From positions 3,498,501 to 3,562,500 of the forward strand of contig CP033051.1 in NCBI GenBank assembly GCA_003667865.1: a DNA stretch of 64,000 nucleotides. The letters are read 5' to 3'. How positions within the stretch are numbered: position 1 is the first letter of the stretch; each line of letters begins with the position of its first letter. This DNA comes from Rossellomorea marisflavi (GTDB lineage: Bacteria; Bacillota; Bacilli; Bacillales; Bacillaceae_B). Shown piece by piece: positions 27,041 to 36,296 of the stretch. Under the pieces are notes generated by a model. The model did no database searches. It was not told the origin of the DNA and saw nothing but the letters and a program-made list of their open reading frames with translations. Both the position numbers and the translations under genes were made by a program.

Positions 27041-27970
27041 TTATTTAAAGAGATTTCCTAAAGAAGCAAATAAATCGGAAATTGCATTTATTAGTTCCTT
27101 AAAAAAGTTAGAGATTTTTTGTCCTAAGCCTTCATCGCTAACCAAATCTTTAATTGTTGATTCAATTTCTTTTGTCAAATCCTCTAATTGTGTTTTTACT
27201 TGATCAAAGTCAATATTAATTGATCTCATTTTTTCAAATAAATTGATTAGTAATTGTCGATCCTGTTCGGATAATTCGATATTTAATGTTTGTAGTTGTT
27301 CTTCGACAATTTGTTGGATTTCTTCTTTGGTAGCAGGATTTTGTTCTGCAATCTGTTTTTTAATTTCAGTCAATAGCTCACTAACCTGTTCCTGATCTAA
27401 TCCTGCATCCTTTACAAGCTCCGTTGCAACGTTAAGCTCCTCATTTGCAACTTCCATTCTGACTGTATCAAGCTTTTCTCCACCAACATCATACGCCTTA
27501 TAGATTCCAACAAGTGCAGAATGACCGCTAACTTTTACAGGTGAAGCTACAAGCACCTCTGCACCTTCAACTCCTGCTGTAATTAAAGCATTTGCATACA
27601 TGGATTCTGATACTTCCGTAATATTACCTGGAGTAACAATCTCTACTTGAAGTCCGTCCTCTTTATCGTTTCTCGTTATTTTTGCTGAAGAAAACATTCT
27701 AGCATTGCGGTTTTCCCCTTCAATATACGTTACTAAATCTTCACCTGTCGCTGTAAATTCTTCTACTTGACTTGTATCTGTTACATTTAAATCCTTTTTC
27801 ACTTGTTCCTTTTGTTCAGCTGTTAAGGTTTCACCATAGACGACAATGGGAAGTCCATACTTTTCATTGATGCTTTCCTTATCATTATCAGCAGCATAAG
27901 TGCTTGTTCCATTCGCAAAAACAGAAGAAGTAAATAATGTAAATAGTAGTGCAATTGTTATTTTTTTCAT
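27041..27970 (-). CDS. YpuA-like exported protein (DUF1002)
   Basis: This 309-residue protein has a cleavable signal peptide (MKKITIALLFTLFTSSVFA) and a DUF1002 domain with IVVYGETLTAEQKEQVKKDL and YANALITAGVEGAEVLVASP. The C-terminal ~100 residues are helical and coiled-coil-like, rich in Glu/Gln/Lys, ending in an amphipathic FFKELINAISDLFASLG segment. Bacillus YpuA is linked with envelope stress but has no known activity. It is monocistronic; RBS GGGAG. Confidence 0.75.
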   Translation of the reverse strand: MKKITIALLFTLFTSSVFANGTSTYAADNDKESINEKYGLPIVVYGETLTAEQKEQVKKDLNVTDTSQVEEFTATGEDLVTYIEGENRNARMFSSAKITRNDKEDGLQVEIVTPGNITEVSESMYANALITAGVEGAEVLVASPVKVSGHSALVGIYKAYDVGGEKLDTVRMEVANEELNVATELVKDAGLDQEQVSELLTEIKKQIAEQNPATKEEIQQIVEEQLQTLNIELSEQDRQLLINLFEKMRSINIDFDQVKTQLEDLTKEIESTIKDLVSDEGLGQKISNFFKELINAISDLFASLGNLFK

Positions 27971-28190
27971 TCTTTGTTTTCTCCCTTTTATATATAATTT
28001 GGAAATTATAAGTTTAAGAATGTCATGCTAATATCAAATCGTTATTATATTACTCAAAACTTTTATTATTTCTTAAGAAGTGTAACGGTTTCCAGCCTAA
28101 AAAACATCCATCCCTAGTCTTATGTTTCACGTAATATATGACGTATAAACCTATAAAAGGTTTCATGATTTGCTAAAGAATTAAAATGAA

Positions 28191-28224
28191 AAGAAAACTG
28201 CCCCAAAAAACGTTTTTGGAGCAG
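28191..28224 (-). terminator. Terminator of the HD-domain gene
   Basis: CTGCTCCAAAAA and TTTTTGGGGCAG pair around a short loop and are followed by TTTTC on the minus strand. Confidence 0.8.
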
Positions 28225-28232
28225 CTTCACTA

Positions 28233-28841
28233 TCAACTAGTATACATTTCTATTGGAATATTTGCAGCTTGTAATTTTTTGGCACCTTCATCTTCAATTT
28301 CTTTCATTAGTTTCTGTAGAAAAGAATCAAATTCAACATGTTTCTTCATTTTAAATGTCATCTCGTATTCTACCTCTAACCATGTATCAAGGTCCGCTTC
28401 ATTGTGTTGAATCTGTACTTCAAGCTTATCAATAGCATTTGCTACCTTTGCTTCATATGAATTCTTGTCTTCAAATTCATACCACAGTTGATATAACTCT
28501 TGTCCTAGTGGTGATGGCAACATGTCGCGAATTGCTTCAATTGCCTGCACTTCTCTTAAACGCTTTTCCTTTTTTACATTGAGGTCATTAGCCGATTTAA
28601 AAGCCTCTACATCTCCAGCTTCTGCCTCAACTAGGTCATGGATTATAATCATTTTTAATAGTTTTTCAGAATTTATTTTTTGATCTAAATAGGGTTCTAT
28701 TAAAATTGCCATAAGAGACATACGGAAGGTGTGTTCTGCTACACTTTCCCTTCTGCCATCAGATAGCCAGCTATGACGTAGTTCTTTTTTTAGGTTTTCT
28801 GATAAGTGTAATAGCTTCATGATTTGTTTCATTTCTTTCAT
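28233..28841 (-). CDS. HD-domain hydrolase, YfbR-type 5'-deoxynucleotidase-like
   Basis: The ATG at 28841 follows AAAGGA; the open frame extends to 28889 without an RBS. The 202-residue protein has an HD phosphohydrolase fold: RRESVAEHTFRMS supplies the first His, IIIHDLVEAEAGD the HD pair and helix, and a later Asp (NAIDKLE) completes the metal site. This pattern matches HD_3/YfbR and HDDC2 enzymes that dephosphorylate deoxynucleoside 5'-monophosphates. Substrate inferred from family. Confidence 0.8.
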   Translation of the reverse strand: MKEMKQIMKLLHLSENLKKELRHSWLSDGRRESVAEHTFRMSLMAILIEPYLDQKINSEKLLKMIIIHDLVEAEAGDVEAFKSANDLNVKKEKRLREVQAIEAIRDMLPSPLGQELYQLWYEFEDKNSYEAKVANAIDKLEVQIQHNEADLDTWLEVEYEMTFKMKKHVEFDSFLQKLMKEIEDEGAKKLQAANIPIEMYTS

Positions 28842-29068
28842 ATCGTTTTCCTTTCTTGAAAAGTTCCGAGGAAAAACCAGTTGAATCACTTACTAATGGT
28901 TCCCGTTGTTTTTCGCTTCTAGGAACTCAGCAGTCTCAATCAAATTCCTTTCTTCTAAAAAAATGTTATATCATTAATATACCTAACTTAAAATCTACAA
29001 AGTAATCTAAAACACCTAGTAAATTATACCTTATCCAGTACTATGAGATAGTGGAAAAGAAACTCAAT

Positions 29069-30325
29069 TTAGATTAGATAAAAGGATGTTTGTCTATCTG
29101 CCATGTATTGTGCTCTTCCATTTAATATCGCAATAGGTTCTTCTAGATATAATGGTACTTCTTGATTCCATTCTTGTACGTATTGACGAATATTAAATTC
29201 CATCGCATAGCAGGTATTTTCTTGTATGAGTAAGTCTCCTTTTATAGGAATTGAACGTTGCTGGTCATAGAGACCAATCAATGCACCTAGTTCATGACAA
29301 TGAACACCAACTGGGTGGGAGTAGATCATTGCTTGAATATCCTCTAATTTCGCTTGCTCCATAGATTGTAAAAACACAGTGTTGCCAGTTTTACTAGGTT
29401 TAAGATTTTCAAAAATAATATCTTCTAAACGTAATGCTGTATCAAATGCTAACCTTAATCCCTCAGGCGGCTCACTCTCGCCTGCTCGAAGTACATAAGC
29501 TAACTGCTGAGTATCTGTTGCTAATCCTAAATATCGTATTCCAAAATCTAAATGAACAATATCACCTGGGAGGATTTCCACACCTTCAAGTCGATCTACA
29601 GTAGAGCCTTTTCGTTGCACATCAACTGTAGGATAAAAGGATGTTTCTAAACCTAAATCCAATACTTTTTGACGAATCCAGTCTACAACATCCTCTGTAG
29701 TAGTTATTCCAGGATGTATAACCTCTCTAGAAAGTGCCTGTTTCGCGATCTGTAATGCTAGTTTTGCAATCGATGGGTATGAAATTAACTCCTTCTCAGA
29801 TCGCATACTTAACCAATCAACAACTAATCCTTCAGAACTGACAAGTTTTTCCCCATCCTCAGCTAGTAACTCTTTTAACTTTTTAAATAGGCTATGACCC
29901 AAACCATCTGCAGCTGCATAGTTCTTTGAACTATTAACAGCGATATTATTAGGTTTCTTTTCAATAACAATTCTCTGCAGACACTCCCATTGATCTTCAT
30001 GAAATACCGTCGGGTTCCAAACCCTTTCGTAAAAGGATTCAAAGCTTGGATTTTGATGAATTACAAATCGATGAAGGATTTGCTTATAATCTAAGTAAAA
30101 TACTAAGATTGTTAGTCTTCTAGAACTATCAATCGCTGATGGATATAATGACTTAAGAACAGGGTCTTCATTATACTCTCTCCCAATAACAATCCACATA
30201 TCTAGCTTATGTTTCATCATTAAGTTAGGTAATAAAGTATTTAGCCGATGAAACAGCCAACGATTCATCATTTCTTCTCTGTTCTTTAAAGGTAGAATTG
30301 CCATGGTGGGTTGACACGTATTCAT
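29069..30325 (-). CDS. M24-family metallopeptidase (Xaa-Pro peptidase/creatinase fold)
   Basis: The ATG at 30325 has TTGGAG nine bases before it, giving 418 residues. The N-terminal creatinase-like domain (~1-170) is followed by the pita-bread catalytic domain. Metal ligands are visible in order: Asp in VHLDFGI, Asp in LATDTQ, His in SHPVGVHCHE, Glu in AMEFNI and a final Glu in YLEEP. Substrate is unknown; prolidase-like dipeptide cleavage is the default expectation. The active-site spacing is intact, so it is probably functional. Confidence 0.8.
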   Translation of the reverse strand: MNTCQPTMAILPLKNREEMMNRWLFHRLNTLLPNLMMKHKLDMWIVIGREYNEDPVLKSLYPSAIDSSRRLTILVFYLDYKQILHRFVIHQNPSFESFYERVWNPTVFHEDQWECLQRIVIEKKPNNIAVNSSKNYAAADGLGHSLFKKLKELLAEDGEKLVSSEGLVVDWLSMRSEKELISYPSIAKLALQIAKQALSREVIHPGITTTEDVVDWIRQKVLDLGLETSFYPTVDVQRKGSTVDRLEGVEILPGDIVHLDFGIRYLGLATDTQQLAYVLRAGESEPPEGLRLAFDTALRLEDIIFENLKPSKTGNTVFLQSMEQAKLEDIQAMIYSHPVGVHCHELGALIGLYDQQRSIPIKGDLLIQENTCYAMEFNIRQYVQEWNQEVPLYLEEPIAILNGRAQYMADRQTSFYLI

Positions 30326-30400
30326 ATTGATCAACTCCAATTCATATTGTTACAGTAACTTTCGACAAAAAAAAGGTTTTTCCTTCATATCAGAATACAT

Positions 30401-30430
30401 AAAAAATAAGAGGTGAAATCCTCTTACTTT
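30401..30430 (-). terminator. Terminator after the MDR gene
   Basis: AAGAGG-ATTTCA-CCTCTT followed by ATTTTTT on the minus strand. Confidence 0.85.
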
Positions 30431-30474
30431 TTGAACTATTTTTAACTTAGATTGAAACCTATATTCAACTAGTT

Positions 30475-31464
30475 CTAAAATAGAAACACTAACTTACCAA
30501 AGTTTTCACTATTTTTTAAATAAGTAAATGCTTCATTGTATTCTTCAGGTGAATACGTTTTATTAACGATTGGCTTAATTTGATATTTATCTATAAATGC
30601 CAGCATCTCCACAAACTCTTCTCTACTACCCATTGTGGATCCTAATAGATTTTGCTGAGCATAGAAAAACTTCCGTATATCGATTGTAACTTCATCTTCG
30701 GTAGTAGCCCCAAATGTTACGATTGTACCACCAGGCTTTACAATATCTAATGATTTATTGAATGTAGAGGCACCGATACTTTCAATGAGCAAGCTAACTT
30801 GTTCATCCTTCAATTCTTCTTTCCAATCCGAGTATGTATCTATTGCCAAATCGGCTCCTAATTCAATGGCTTGCTTTCGTTTTTCTTCACTTCTAGATGT
30901 AACAATAACTCGTGCTCCAGCCGCTTTAGCAAATTGTAGAAGAAATGTTGCAACCCCACTCCCAATGCCTGGTATCATCACGGTATCACTTTCTTGAATA
31001 TTTCCTCTAGTAAATAATGCTCTATATGCCGTTATTCCTGCTAACGCTAATGTGCCTGCTTCATCCCAAGATAAATATGTTGGTTTTTTCTCTACGTTTT
31101 TAGAGGAAATAATCATTCTTTCAGAAAAAGTCCCGTGATTAGGTAAACCTACTATCTGAAAGTTTTCAGGTGGTGCTGAACTTTTTTCTTCCCAACCAAG
31201 TGATGGATTAATAATCACTTCATCACCAACCTGTATGCCTTGAACGTGATCTCCAATTTCTTCAATAATTCCCGCAGCATCAGAACCTAATATTAAATAA
31301 GGTTCATTTTCTTTATGCCTTGTTAACAGCATAAGATCTCTACGATTCATTCCAGCAGCTTTAATCCTAACTTTTACTTCATTAGGTCCTAGTGCAGATA
31401 GTTCTGCATCAATTAAAGATAAGCCTTCCATTCCTTGCTTTCCAACATGAACAATGGCCTTCAT
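30475..31464 (-). CDS. Zinc-independent MDR oxidoreductase (YogA/quinone reductase-like)
   Basis: This 329-residue medium-chain dehydrogenase has a GroES-like N-terminal domain with AAGMNRRDLMLL and LGSDAAGIIEEIG, and a Rossmann domain with IPGIGSGVATFLLQFAKA near 160-180. The structural-zinc Cys cluster of alcohol dehydrogenases is absent. It resembles Bacillus YogA and NADPH:quinone reductases. It lies 23 bases after the Spo0M-like gene, so the two are probably cotranscribed. Confidence 0.82.
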   Translation of the reverse strand: MKAIVHVGKQGMEGLSLIDAELSALGPNEVKVRIKAAGMNRRDLMLLTRHKENEPYLILGSDAAGIIEEIGDHVQGIQVGDEVIINPSLGWEEKSSAPPENFQIVGLPNHGTFSERMIISSKNVEKKPTYLSWDEAGTLALAGITAYRALFTRGNIQESDTVMIPGIGSGVATFLLQFAKAAGARVIVTSRSEEKRKQAIELGADLAIDTYSDWKEELKDEQVSLLIESIGASTFNKSLDIVKPGGTIVTFGATTEDEVTIDIRKFFYAQQNLLGSTMGSREEFVEMLAFIDKYQIKPIVNKTYSPEEYNEAFTYLKNSENFGKLVFLF

Positions 31465-31487
31465 GTTAAATCCCCCTTTTCTATAGA

Positions 31488-31892
31488 TTATTTTATAATG
31501 ATTTTATCTTCATCTTTTACATCAACAGCATTTGGGATATCCACATATGTTCTAAGTAGTGTTTCTACTTTTTCAGAGGTTATCGGATGATCTGAATCCA
31601 ACTCAATTGAAAATGTAATTTTTTTCTCAGAGTTCGCTTGAATGAATTCAATATTTTCTAAAACAACACTTTTTATTTCTTTCTCATGAAAACTAAAGTC
31701 ACTATCCTCCCGATAGGAATCATGATTTATTAGTAGTGTCAAGCTAATTTTATTAATTGGTTGGTCAGCAATCCCGCCATGAATAATGACTTCCCCTTCA
31801 ATTCGCTCTCCCCTATTGAGCGCTGCTTCTTTAACAACCGTGTCAACCTTTATGTGACCAATACCAATGCTAGTTAAGAATTCTTTCCACAA
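31488..31892 (-). CDS. Spo0M-like protein, short form
   Basis: This 134-residue protein starts at TTG (31892) after AGGGTGAT. It aligns by eye with the arrestin-like N-terminal domain of Spo0M: IGIGHIKVDTVVKEA, then GERIEGEVIIHGG. B. subtilis Spo0M is about 258 residues, so roughly half is missing. The end is a normal stop followed by an MDR gene, with no frameshifted remnant of the second domain evident. It could be a single-domain paralogue rather than a degraded gene. Confidence 0.75.
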   Translation of the reverse strand: MWKEFLTSIGIGHIKVDTVVKEAALNRGERIEGEVIIHGGIADQPINKISLTLLINHDSYREDSDFSFHEKEIKSVVLENIEFIQANSEKKITFSIELDSDHPITSEKVETLLRTYVDIPNAVDVKDEDKIIIK

Positions 31893-32032
31893 AAAACATC
31901 ACCCTTTCAATAATAACTCGAATTTTACAATCCATCATAACGTTAATGGATAACTTGATACTACTACTTTTACATATTTTCAATATAAAAAACAAATAAT
32001 AACGTTGATTATAAAAAAGGAGTGTTGTTAAA

Positions 32033-32353
32033 ATGAAAAAATTTGTTGTCACGTTGTCCATTCTTGTATTTGTTTCTCTAGGTTTTGCGAATGTGTCTCT
32101 TGCTGAAAACGATAGCAATCAACAAACACAAAAAGTTGAGCTTACTGACAAGCAAAAGAAAGAGCTAGGTAAGTTACATAAAGAAATTTATGAAAAGAAA
32201 GTCAATTTAATTAACAAATATGTAGAATATGGTGTGTTAACAAAAGAACAAGCTGAAAGAATGCAACAAAAAATGGAAGAGCATTATGAACTATTAAAAG
32301 AAAATGGATTCGTAATGAAGGACTATCACCATAAACATCACAGCAAAGAATAA
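32033..32353 (+). CDS. YckD-like exported protein (DUF2680)
   Basis: This 106-residue protein has a signal peptide (MKKFVVTLSILVFVSLGFA) and a mature helical domain with LTDKQKKELGKLHKEIYEK and YGVLTKEQAERMQQKM, the pattern of YckD/DUF2680. It ends in a His-rich tail (KDYHHKHHSKE) that might bind metal. RBS AAAGGAG; terminator follows at once. Confidence 0.75.
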   Translation: MKKFVVTLSILVFVSLGFANVSLAENDSNQQTQKVELTDKQKKELGKLHKEIYEKKVNLINKYVEYGVLTKEQAERMQQKMEEHYELLKENGFVMKDYHHKHHSKE

Positions 32354-32386
32354 AAAAGATCAGCCCACTGTGGCTGATCTTTTTTG
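32353..32386. terminator. Bidirectional terminator
   Basis: AAAAAAGATCAGCCCA and TGGGCTGATCTTTTTT-type arms form a 16-pair stem (TGGCTGATC side has one variation), ending the yckD-like and threonine aldolase genes. Confidence 0.9.
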
Positions 32387-32408
32387 TAGTATGCTTGTTT
32401 AAATCATT

Positions 32409-33434
32409 TTACTTTGAAATCATTTTATTCACTGTAGAAACAACTTCATGTATTTGTTCCATTGTTACATCGTAATGTGTTACGAAACGTACTAATGTTG
32501 GACCGAACGTAACTGCTAAAATACCGTGCTCTTTAAGAGCGGACACAAATTGATCTGAGGTTACGTTTAAGTCTTTTACATTAACAACGACAATATTTGT
32601 ATCAACGGTATTTGAGATCTCTAATCCTTTAGTATTCGCAAGGCCAGCTTGTAGCTCAATTGCCTTTTCATGATCCTCGGATAATCTTTCTCTCATCTTC
32701 GTTAAAGCGATAAATCCTGGTGCTGCAATAACTCCTACTTGGCGAAGTCCACCACCTAGTCGCTTTCTCCATTTTCTAGCTTTCTTTATAAAATCCTTAT
32801 CGCCAGCGATAATCGAACCAACAGGAGCTCCAAGCCCTTTTGATAAACATACTTGAACAGTATCACAGTATTGTGTGAAGTCATTCATAGAGTATGGAGC
32901 ATTAGCAACAGCATTGAATAAGCGAGCACCGTCTACATGGACAGGTATATTTGATTTTTGTGCGATCTCATAGATCCCTTTCATGTTCTCTAATGGGAGT
33001 ATAGCCCCACCAGCACGATTATGTGTGTTTTCCAAACAAATTAGACCTGTTTCAGGAAAATGTTGATCTTCACCTCGGATAGCTGCTGCAATGGCTAATG
33101 GATCCATTGCTCCTCTTTCACCTTTAATTGTTCGTGTTTGAACTCCAGCAAAAGCAGAAGCTGCCCCAGATTCATAATAGAAAATATGCGATTCCTCTTC
33201 TAAAAGGATTTCATTACCTGGTGTAGTATGTGTTAATACCGCAATCTGGTTTCCTTGGGTTCCACTTGTTACAAAGAGCGCAGCTTCCTTTCCAAGAATT
33301 TCAGCAGCAGCCTCTTCTAATTTTAATACAGTAGGGTCTTCCCCATATACATCATCCCCTACTTCAGCTTCATAGGAAGCTTTTCTCATTTCTTCTGTTG
33401 GTTTTGTTACTGTGTCACTTCGTAAATCAATCAT
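32409..33434 (-). CDS. ltaE: Low-specificity L-threonine aldolase
   Basis: This PLP enzyme splits threonine or allo-threonine to glycine and acetaldehyde. The ATG at 33434 lies eight bases after GGGAG (an ATG pair further upstream has none); 341 residues. It opens MIDLRSDTVTKPTEEM, has SGTQGNQIAV for phosphate binding, HVDGARLFNA for the cofactor Asp, and the Schiff-base lysine in CLSKGLGAP. It is monocistronic. Confidence 0.9.
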   Translation of the reverse strand: MIDLRSDTVTKPTEEMRKASYEAEVGDDVYGEDPTVLKLEEAAAEILGKEAALFVTSGTQGNQIAVLTHTTPGNEILLEEESHIFYYESGAASAFAGVQTRTIKGERGAMDPLAIAAAIRGEDQHFPETGLICLENTHNRAGGAILPLENMKGIYEIAQKSNIPVHVDGARLFNAVANAPYSMNDFTQYCDTVQVCLSKGLGAPVGSIIAGDKDFIKKARKWRKRLGGGLRQVGVIAAPGFIALTKMRERLSEDHEKAIELQAGLANTKGLEISNTVDTNIVVVNVKDLNVTSDQFVSALKEHGILAVTFGPTLVRFVTHYDVTMEQIHEVVSTVNKMISK

Positions 33435-33497
33435 TCTGTACTCTCCCATCATTGTTTATCTTTTTGAGATTATATCATGAATTAATTTACAACATAA

Positions 33498-33552
33498 GAA
33501 AAGAGCCTTTCTACATTTTATTAAATAACAAAAAGTAGAATAAGACTCTTCA
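33498..33552 (-). terminator. Terminator of the DUF421 gene
   Basis: AAGAGTCTTATTCTAC pairs imperfectly with GTAGAAAGGCTCTT around a 21-base loop, followed by TTCTTA on the minus strand. Confidence 0.6.
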
Positions 33553-33563
33553 GAGGTAAACTA

Positions 33564-34226
33564 CTATTGTAGTTCATCAGGTGGCTCATAAGTATGTGTG
33601 TTGTTTGCAACTTCCTCAAAAATGTTATTTGGATGTATGGACGCCGTTAATCCAGGCTGCATCGGCTGTTGAGTTTGCTGATAGGTTGGAACAACATTCA
33701 TATTAAGGGCATTACTAATCTGTTGCTTTAAAGATTGAATTTCCTGCTGTAAATGTTGAATTTCTTCTTTTGTAGCAGGTTGTTTATTTTGATGCAATAG
33801 TACAGCAACTTGCCCATTTGGTTCTAATGTAGCATATTGAACATCGCTCATTTTACTGACTTGTTGCTGTCGCAAGGCCATTTCTAATTGATCTACCGTC
33901 AAACGAAGTTTTTTAAGGTTTTGTGTCTGTATTTCTCCATTATTTATTAGGATTTTAGAACGTCCAGTAATAAACTTTTCAAAAAAATCAGTCTTTGTTT
34001 GAATAAATTCTAATGCAACTAGCGTACAAACAAGAGTGAAACCTACTAAAATTGTTGCCCAAACATTTTTACCAACAACGGGCTGAACGAGTAATGATCC
34101 AAGACCAATCATTATCACTACTTGCGCAAGAGTCATTTGTGAGATAGACTTTCTTCCTGCAACTCGCAATAATAGGGTACCACCTATTACGATAATTACT
34201 GCTTTCCAGAGTAAACTATAATCCAT
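33564..34226 (-). CDS. DUF421 membrane protein (YetF family)
   Basis: This 220-residue protein has three N-terminal hydrophobic segments (~5-80) with RVAGRKSISQMTLAQVV, then the cytoplasmic YetF-type domain: INNGEIQTQNLKKLRLTVDQLEMALRQ, typical of DUF421. A short coiled-coil (EEIQHLQQEIQSLKQQI) and a Pro/Gln-rich tail follow. Related YetF proteins are linked with spore-germination or envelope functions in Bacillus; no activity is known. Confidence 0.8.
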   Translation of the reverse strand: MDYSLLWKAVIIVIGGTLLLRVAGRKSISQMTLAQVVIMIGLGSLLVQPVVGKNVWATILVGFTLVCTLVALEFIQTKTDFFEKFITGRSKILINNGEIQTQNLKKLRLTVDQLEMALRQQQVSKMSDVQYATLEPNGQVAVLLHQNKQPATKEEIQHLQQEIQSLKQQISNALNMNVVPTYQQTQQPMQPGLTASIHPNNIFEEVANNTHTYEPPDELQ

Positions 34227-34396
34227 TTGACATCACATCCCTAAAATTTCTTCCTACTCCTTAGCTTGATATGATTTAATATAGATTATTCTTTTAAGTA
34301 CGATAAATAAATGGAAGTTTTTTATGAGGAAGAAAATAGTAATTATCTATAAAAAGAGTTATATTGTAGTTGTATACATATAAAGGGGGATTCTAA

Positions 34397-35629
34397 ATGA
34401 ATCAATTTGAACAGAATTTAGAGAGATATGCTGATTTAATTGTACAAGTAGGATTGAACATCCAAAAAGATCAAGTTCTATGGGTAAATGCTCCAATTTC
34501 TGCATATGAATTCGTGAGGAAAATTTCTGTGAAGGCTTATGAAATTGGTGCTAAAAATGTAATGGTTGATTATTATGATGAAGAGTTAAAGAAAATTCGA
34601 TTAGAAAAATCAACTGAAGAAGGTCTATCTTCCTTTCCAACATGGAAGGCAAAAGGACAAGTCGAAATGGCTAAAGAAAATGTTGCCGTTTTAAGTCTAG
34701 CAGCTCCTAATCCATCGTTGTTAAAAGGGGTAGACCCGAAGCGTACTGCCATTCTTAATAGAGTATCTGCTGAAGGAATGAAAGAGTTTAATTCATATAT
34801 TTCAGGAGGAAAGATAAGCTGGCTAATTGCAGCCATTCCAACGAAAGAATGGGCACTTAGTGTGTTTCCTTCGCTAGAAGAAGATGAGGCCTACGATAAG
34901 CTTTGGGCAAATATTTTCTACACGACTAGAGTGGACCGCGAAAACCCAGTAGAACTTTGGAAAGAGCATATTGCAACAATGACTGAAAAAGCAAACTACT
35001 TAAATGATCAGGATTTCAGAAAACTTTATTATAAGGCACCAGGTACTGACCTTTCAATTGAGTTACATCCAAAAACTAAGTGGATTTGTGCGGAATTCAC
35101 AAATGACAAGGGCACAAAATTCGTACCGAATTTACCAACAGAAGAAGTGTTCACAATCCCTGTTAAAAACGGTGTAAATGGTGTTGTTACTAGTACAAAG
35201 CCACTTAACTATAGTGGGAATTTACTAGAAAATTTCACACTTACATTTGAAAACGGTAAAGTAGTCGATTTCCAAGCTGAACAAGGATACGAAACATTAA
35301 AAAACCTATTAGAAACAGATGAAGGTGCATCTTTCCTAGGTGAAGTAGCATTAGTACCTCATGATTCACCTATTTCTAATACAGGCATCGTATTTAATAA
35401 TACACTTTATGATGAAAATGCGTCTTGTCATATTGCATTAGGGAATGCATTATCGATTTGTGTAGAGGATGGCAAGTCTATGACAGAGGAGCAGCTTAAA
35501 GAAATTGGTTACAATTCAAGTATTACACATGTTGATTTCATGATTGGTTCTGCCGAGATGGATATTGATGGAGAACGCGAGGATGGAACCATTCTTCCTA
35601 TATTCCGAAAAGGGAATTGGGCTTTTTAG
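34397..35629 (+). CDS. ampS: M29-family aminopeptidase
   Basis: This 410-residue dimetal aminopeptidase is of the AmpS/AmpT thermophilic metalloprotease family. Visible family blocks include AVLSLAAPNPSLLKGVD, CAEFTNDKGTKFVPNLPTEEVFTIP (Glu ligand region), LGEVALVPHDSPIS (Glu/His) and a C-terminal HVDFMIGSAEMDIDG with His and Asp ligands. RBS GGGGG precedes the ATG. Removes N-terminal residues from peptides in the cytoplasm. Monocistronic. Confidence 0.9.
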   Translation: MNQFEQNLERYADLIVQVGLNIQKDQVLWVNAPISAYEFVRKISVKAYEIGAKNVMVDYYDEELKKIRLEKSTEEGLSSFPTWKAKGQVEMAKENVAVLSLAAPNPSLLKGVDPKRTAILNRVSAEGMKEFNSYISGGKISWLIAAIPTKEWALSVFPSLEEDEAYDKLWANIFYTTRVDRENPVELWKEHIATMTEKANYLNDQDFRKLYYKAPGTDLSIELHPKTKWICAEFTNDKGTKFVPNLPTEEVFTIPVKNGVNGVVTSTKPLNYSGNLLENFTLTFENGKVVDFQAEQGYETLKNLLETDEGASFLGEVALVPHDSPISNTGIVFNNTLYDENASCHIALGNALSICVEDGKSMTEEQLKEIGYNSSITHVDFMIGSAEMDIDGEREDGTILPIFRKGNWAF

Positions 35630-35643
35630 TAAAGATACTTCTA

Positions 35644-35685
35644 TAAAAAAAGATGACCGGAACTCTTGATTCCGGTCATCTTTTT
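35644..35685. terminator. Bidirectional terminator
   Basis: AAAAGATGACCGGAA and TTCCGGTCATCTTTT form a perfect stem of about 15 pairs with a seven-base loop. Confidence 0.95.
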
Positions 35686-36296
35686 ACTCCCAACACCCAT
35701 TCTAAATATTCAATTAGTAAAGTGGATTGCTTCTTTAAGTCCGTTTCGTCTGGTCCCAGTACAGAATGACTTAAAGCAGTTCCATCAATCCAGCTAATGA
35801 TTGACTTCGCTATTACTTGTTTTTCAAATCTAGGAGTGAATTCTCCGACTCTCTCTCCATCTTCAATTAACTTCGTTGTTAACTTAATTGCAGAGTGATA
35901 TCGTTCACGAGCATGTTCTAATCTCCTCTTATCATTTCTTCCAGTAATAAAATATTCTAGTTTTGACGGAGCAAGTGGGTCCATTCGGTCATTAGGGGTC
36001 TTTTCTTTACCTAGGAAGGTCATTAATAGAGCATCCCAATAGGTTCCTTGTGATTCAATCATTGTCTGTATAGACAGATCTAATGCTTCTGTTTGCTGAG
36101 ATTGAATAACAGCCTCAAACAGATCCTCCTTATTTTCAAAATATTGATAAAGCCCTCCCCTACTTACACTAGCTTTTTCCATTACGTGCTTCATTGTCAT
36201 ATTTTCGTAACCATGCTCAATAAATACCTCTGTAGCAGCTTGAATTAATTTAGCTCGACGCTGCTCCTTGTGTTCTTGACTTACTTTCGGTGTCAT
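35676..36296 (-). CDS. TetR/AcrR-family transcriptional regulator
   Basis: This 206-residue repressor has an N-terminal HTH: AATEVFIEHGYENMTMKHVMEKASVSRGGLYQYF spans residues ~20-53 in parts. The C-terminal ligand domain is divergent. Its start overlaps the MFS gene by 47 bases, with AAAGGAGGAG inside that gene, so both are made from the promoter at 37571-37599. Twin operators there suggest it represses its own operon until an effector, probably an exported compound, binds. Confidence 0.88.
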   Translation of the reverse strand: MTPKVSQEHKEQRRAKLIQAATEVFIEHGYENMTMKHVMEKASVSRGGLYQYFENKEDLFEAVIQSQQTEALDLSIQTMIESQGTYWDALLMTFLGKEKTPNDRMDPLAPSKLEYFITGRNDKRRLEHARERYHSAIKLTTKLIEDGERVGEFTPRFEKQVIAKSIISWIDGTALSHSVLGPDETDLKKQSTLLIEYLEWVLGVKR

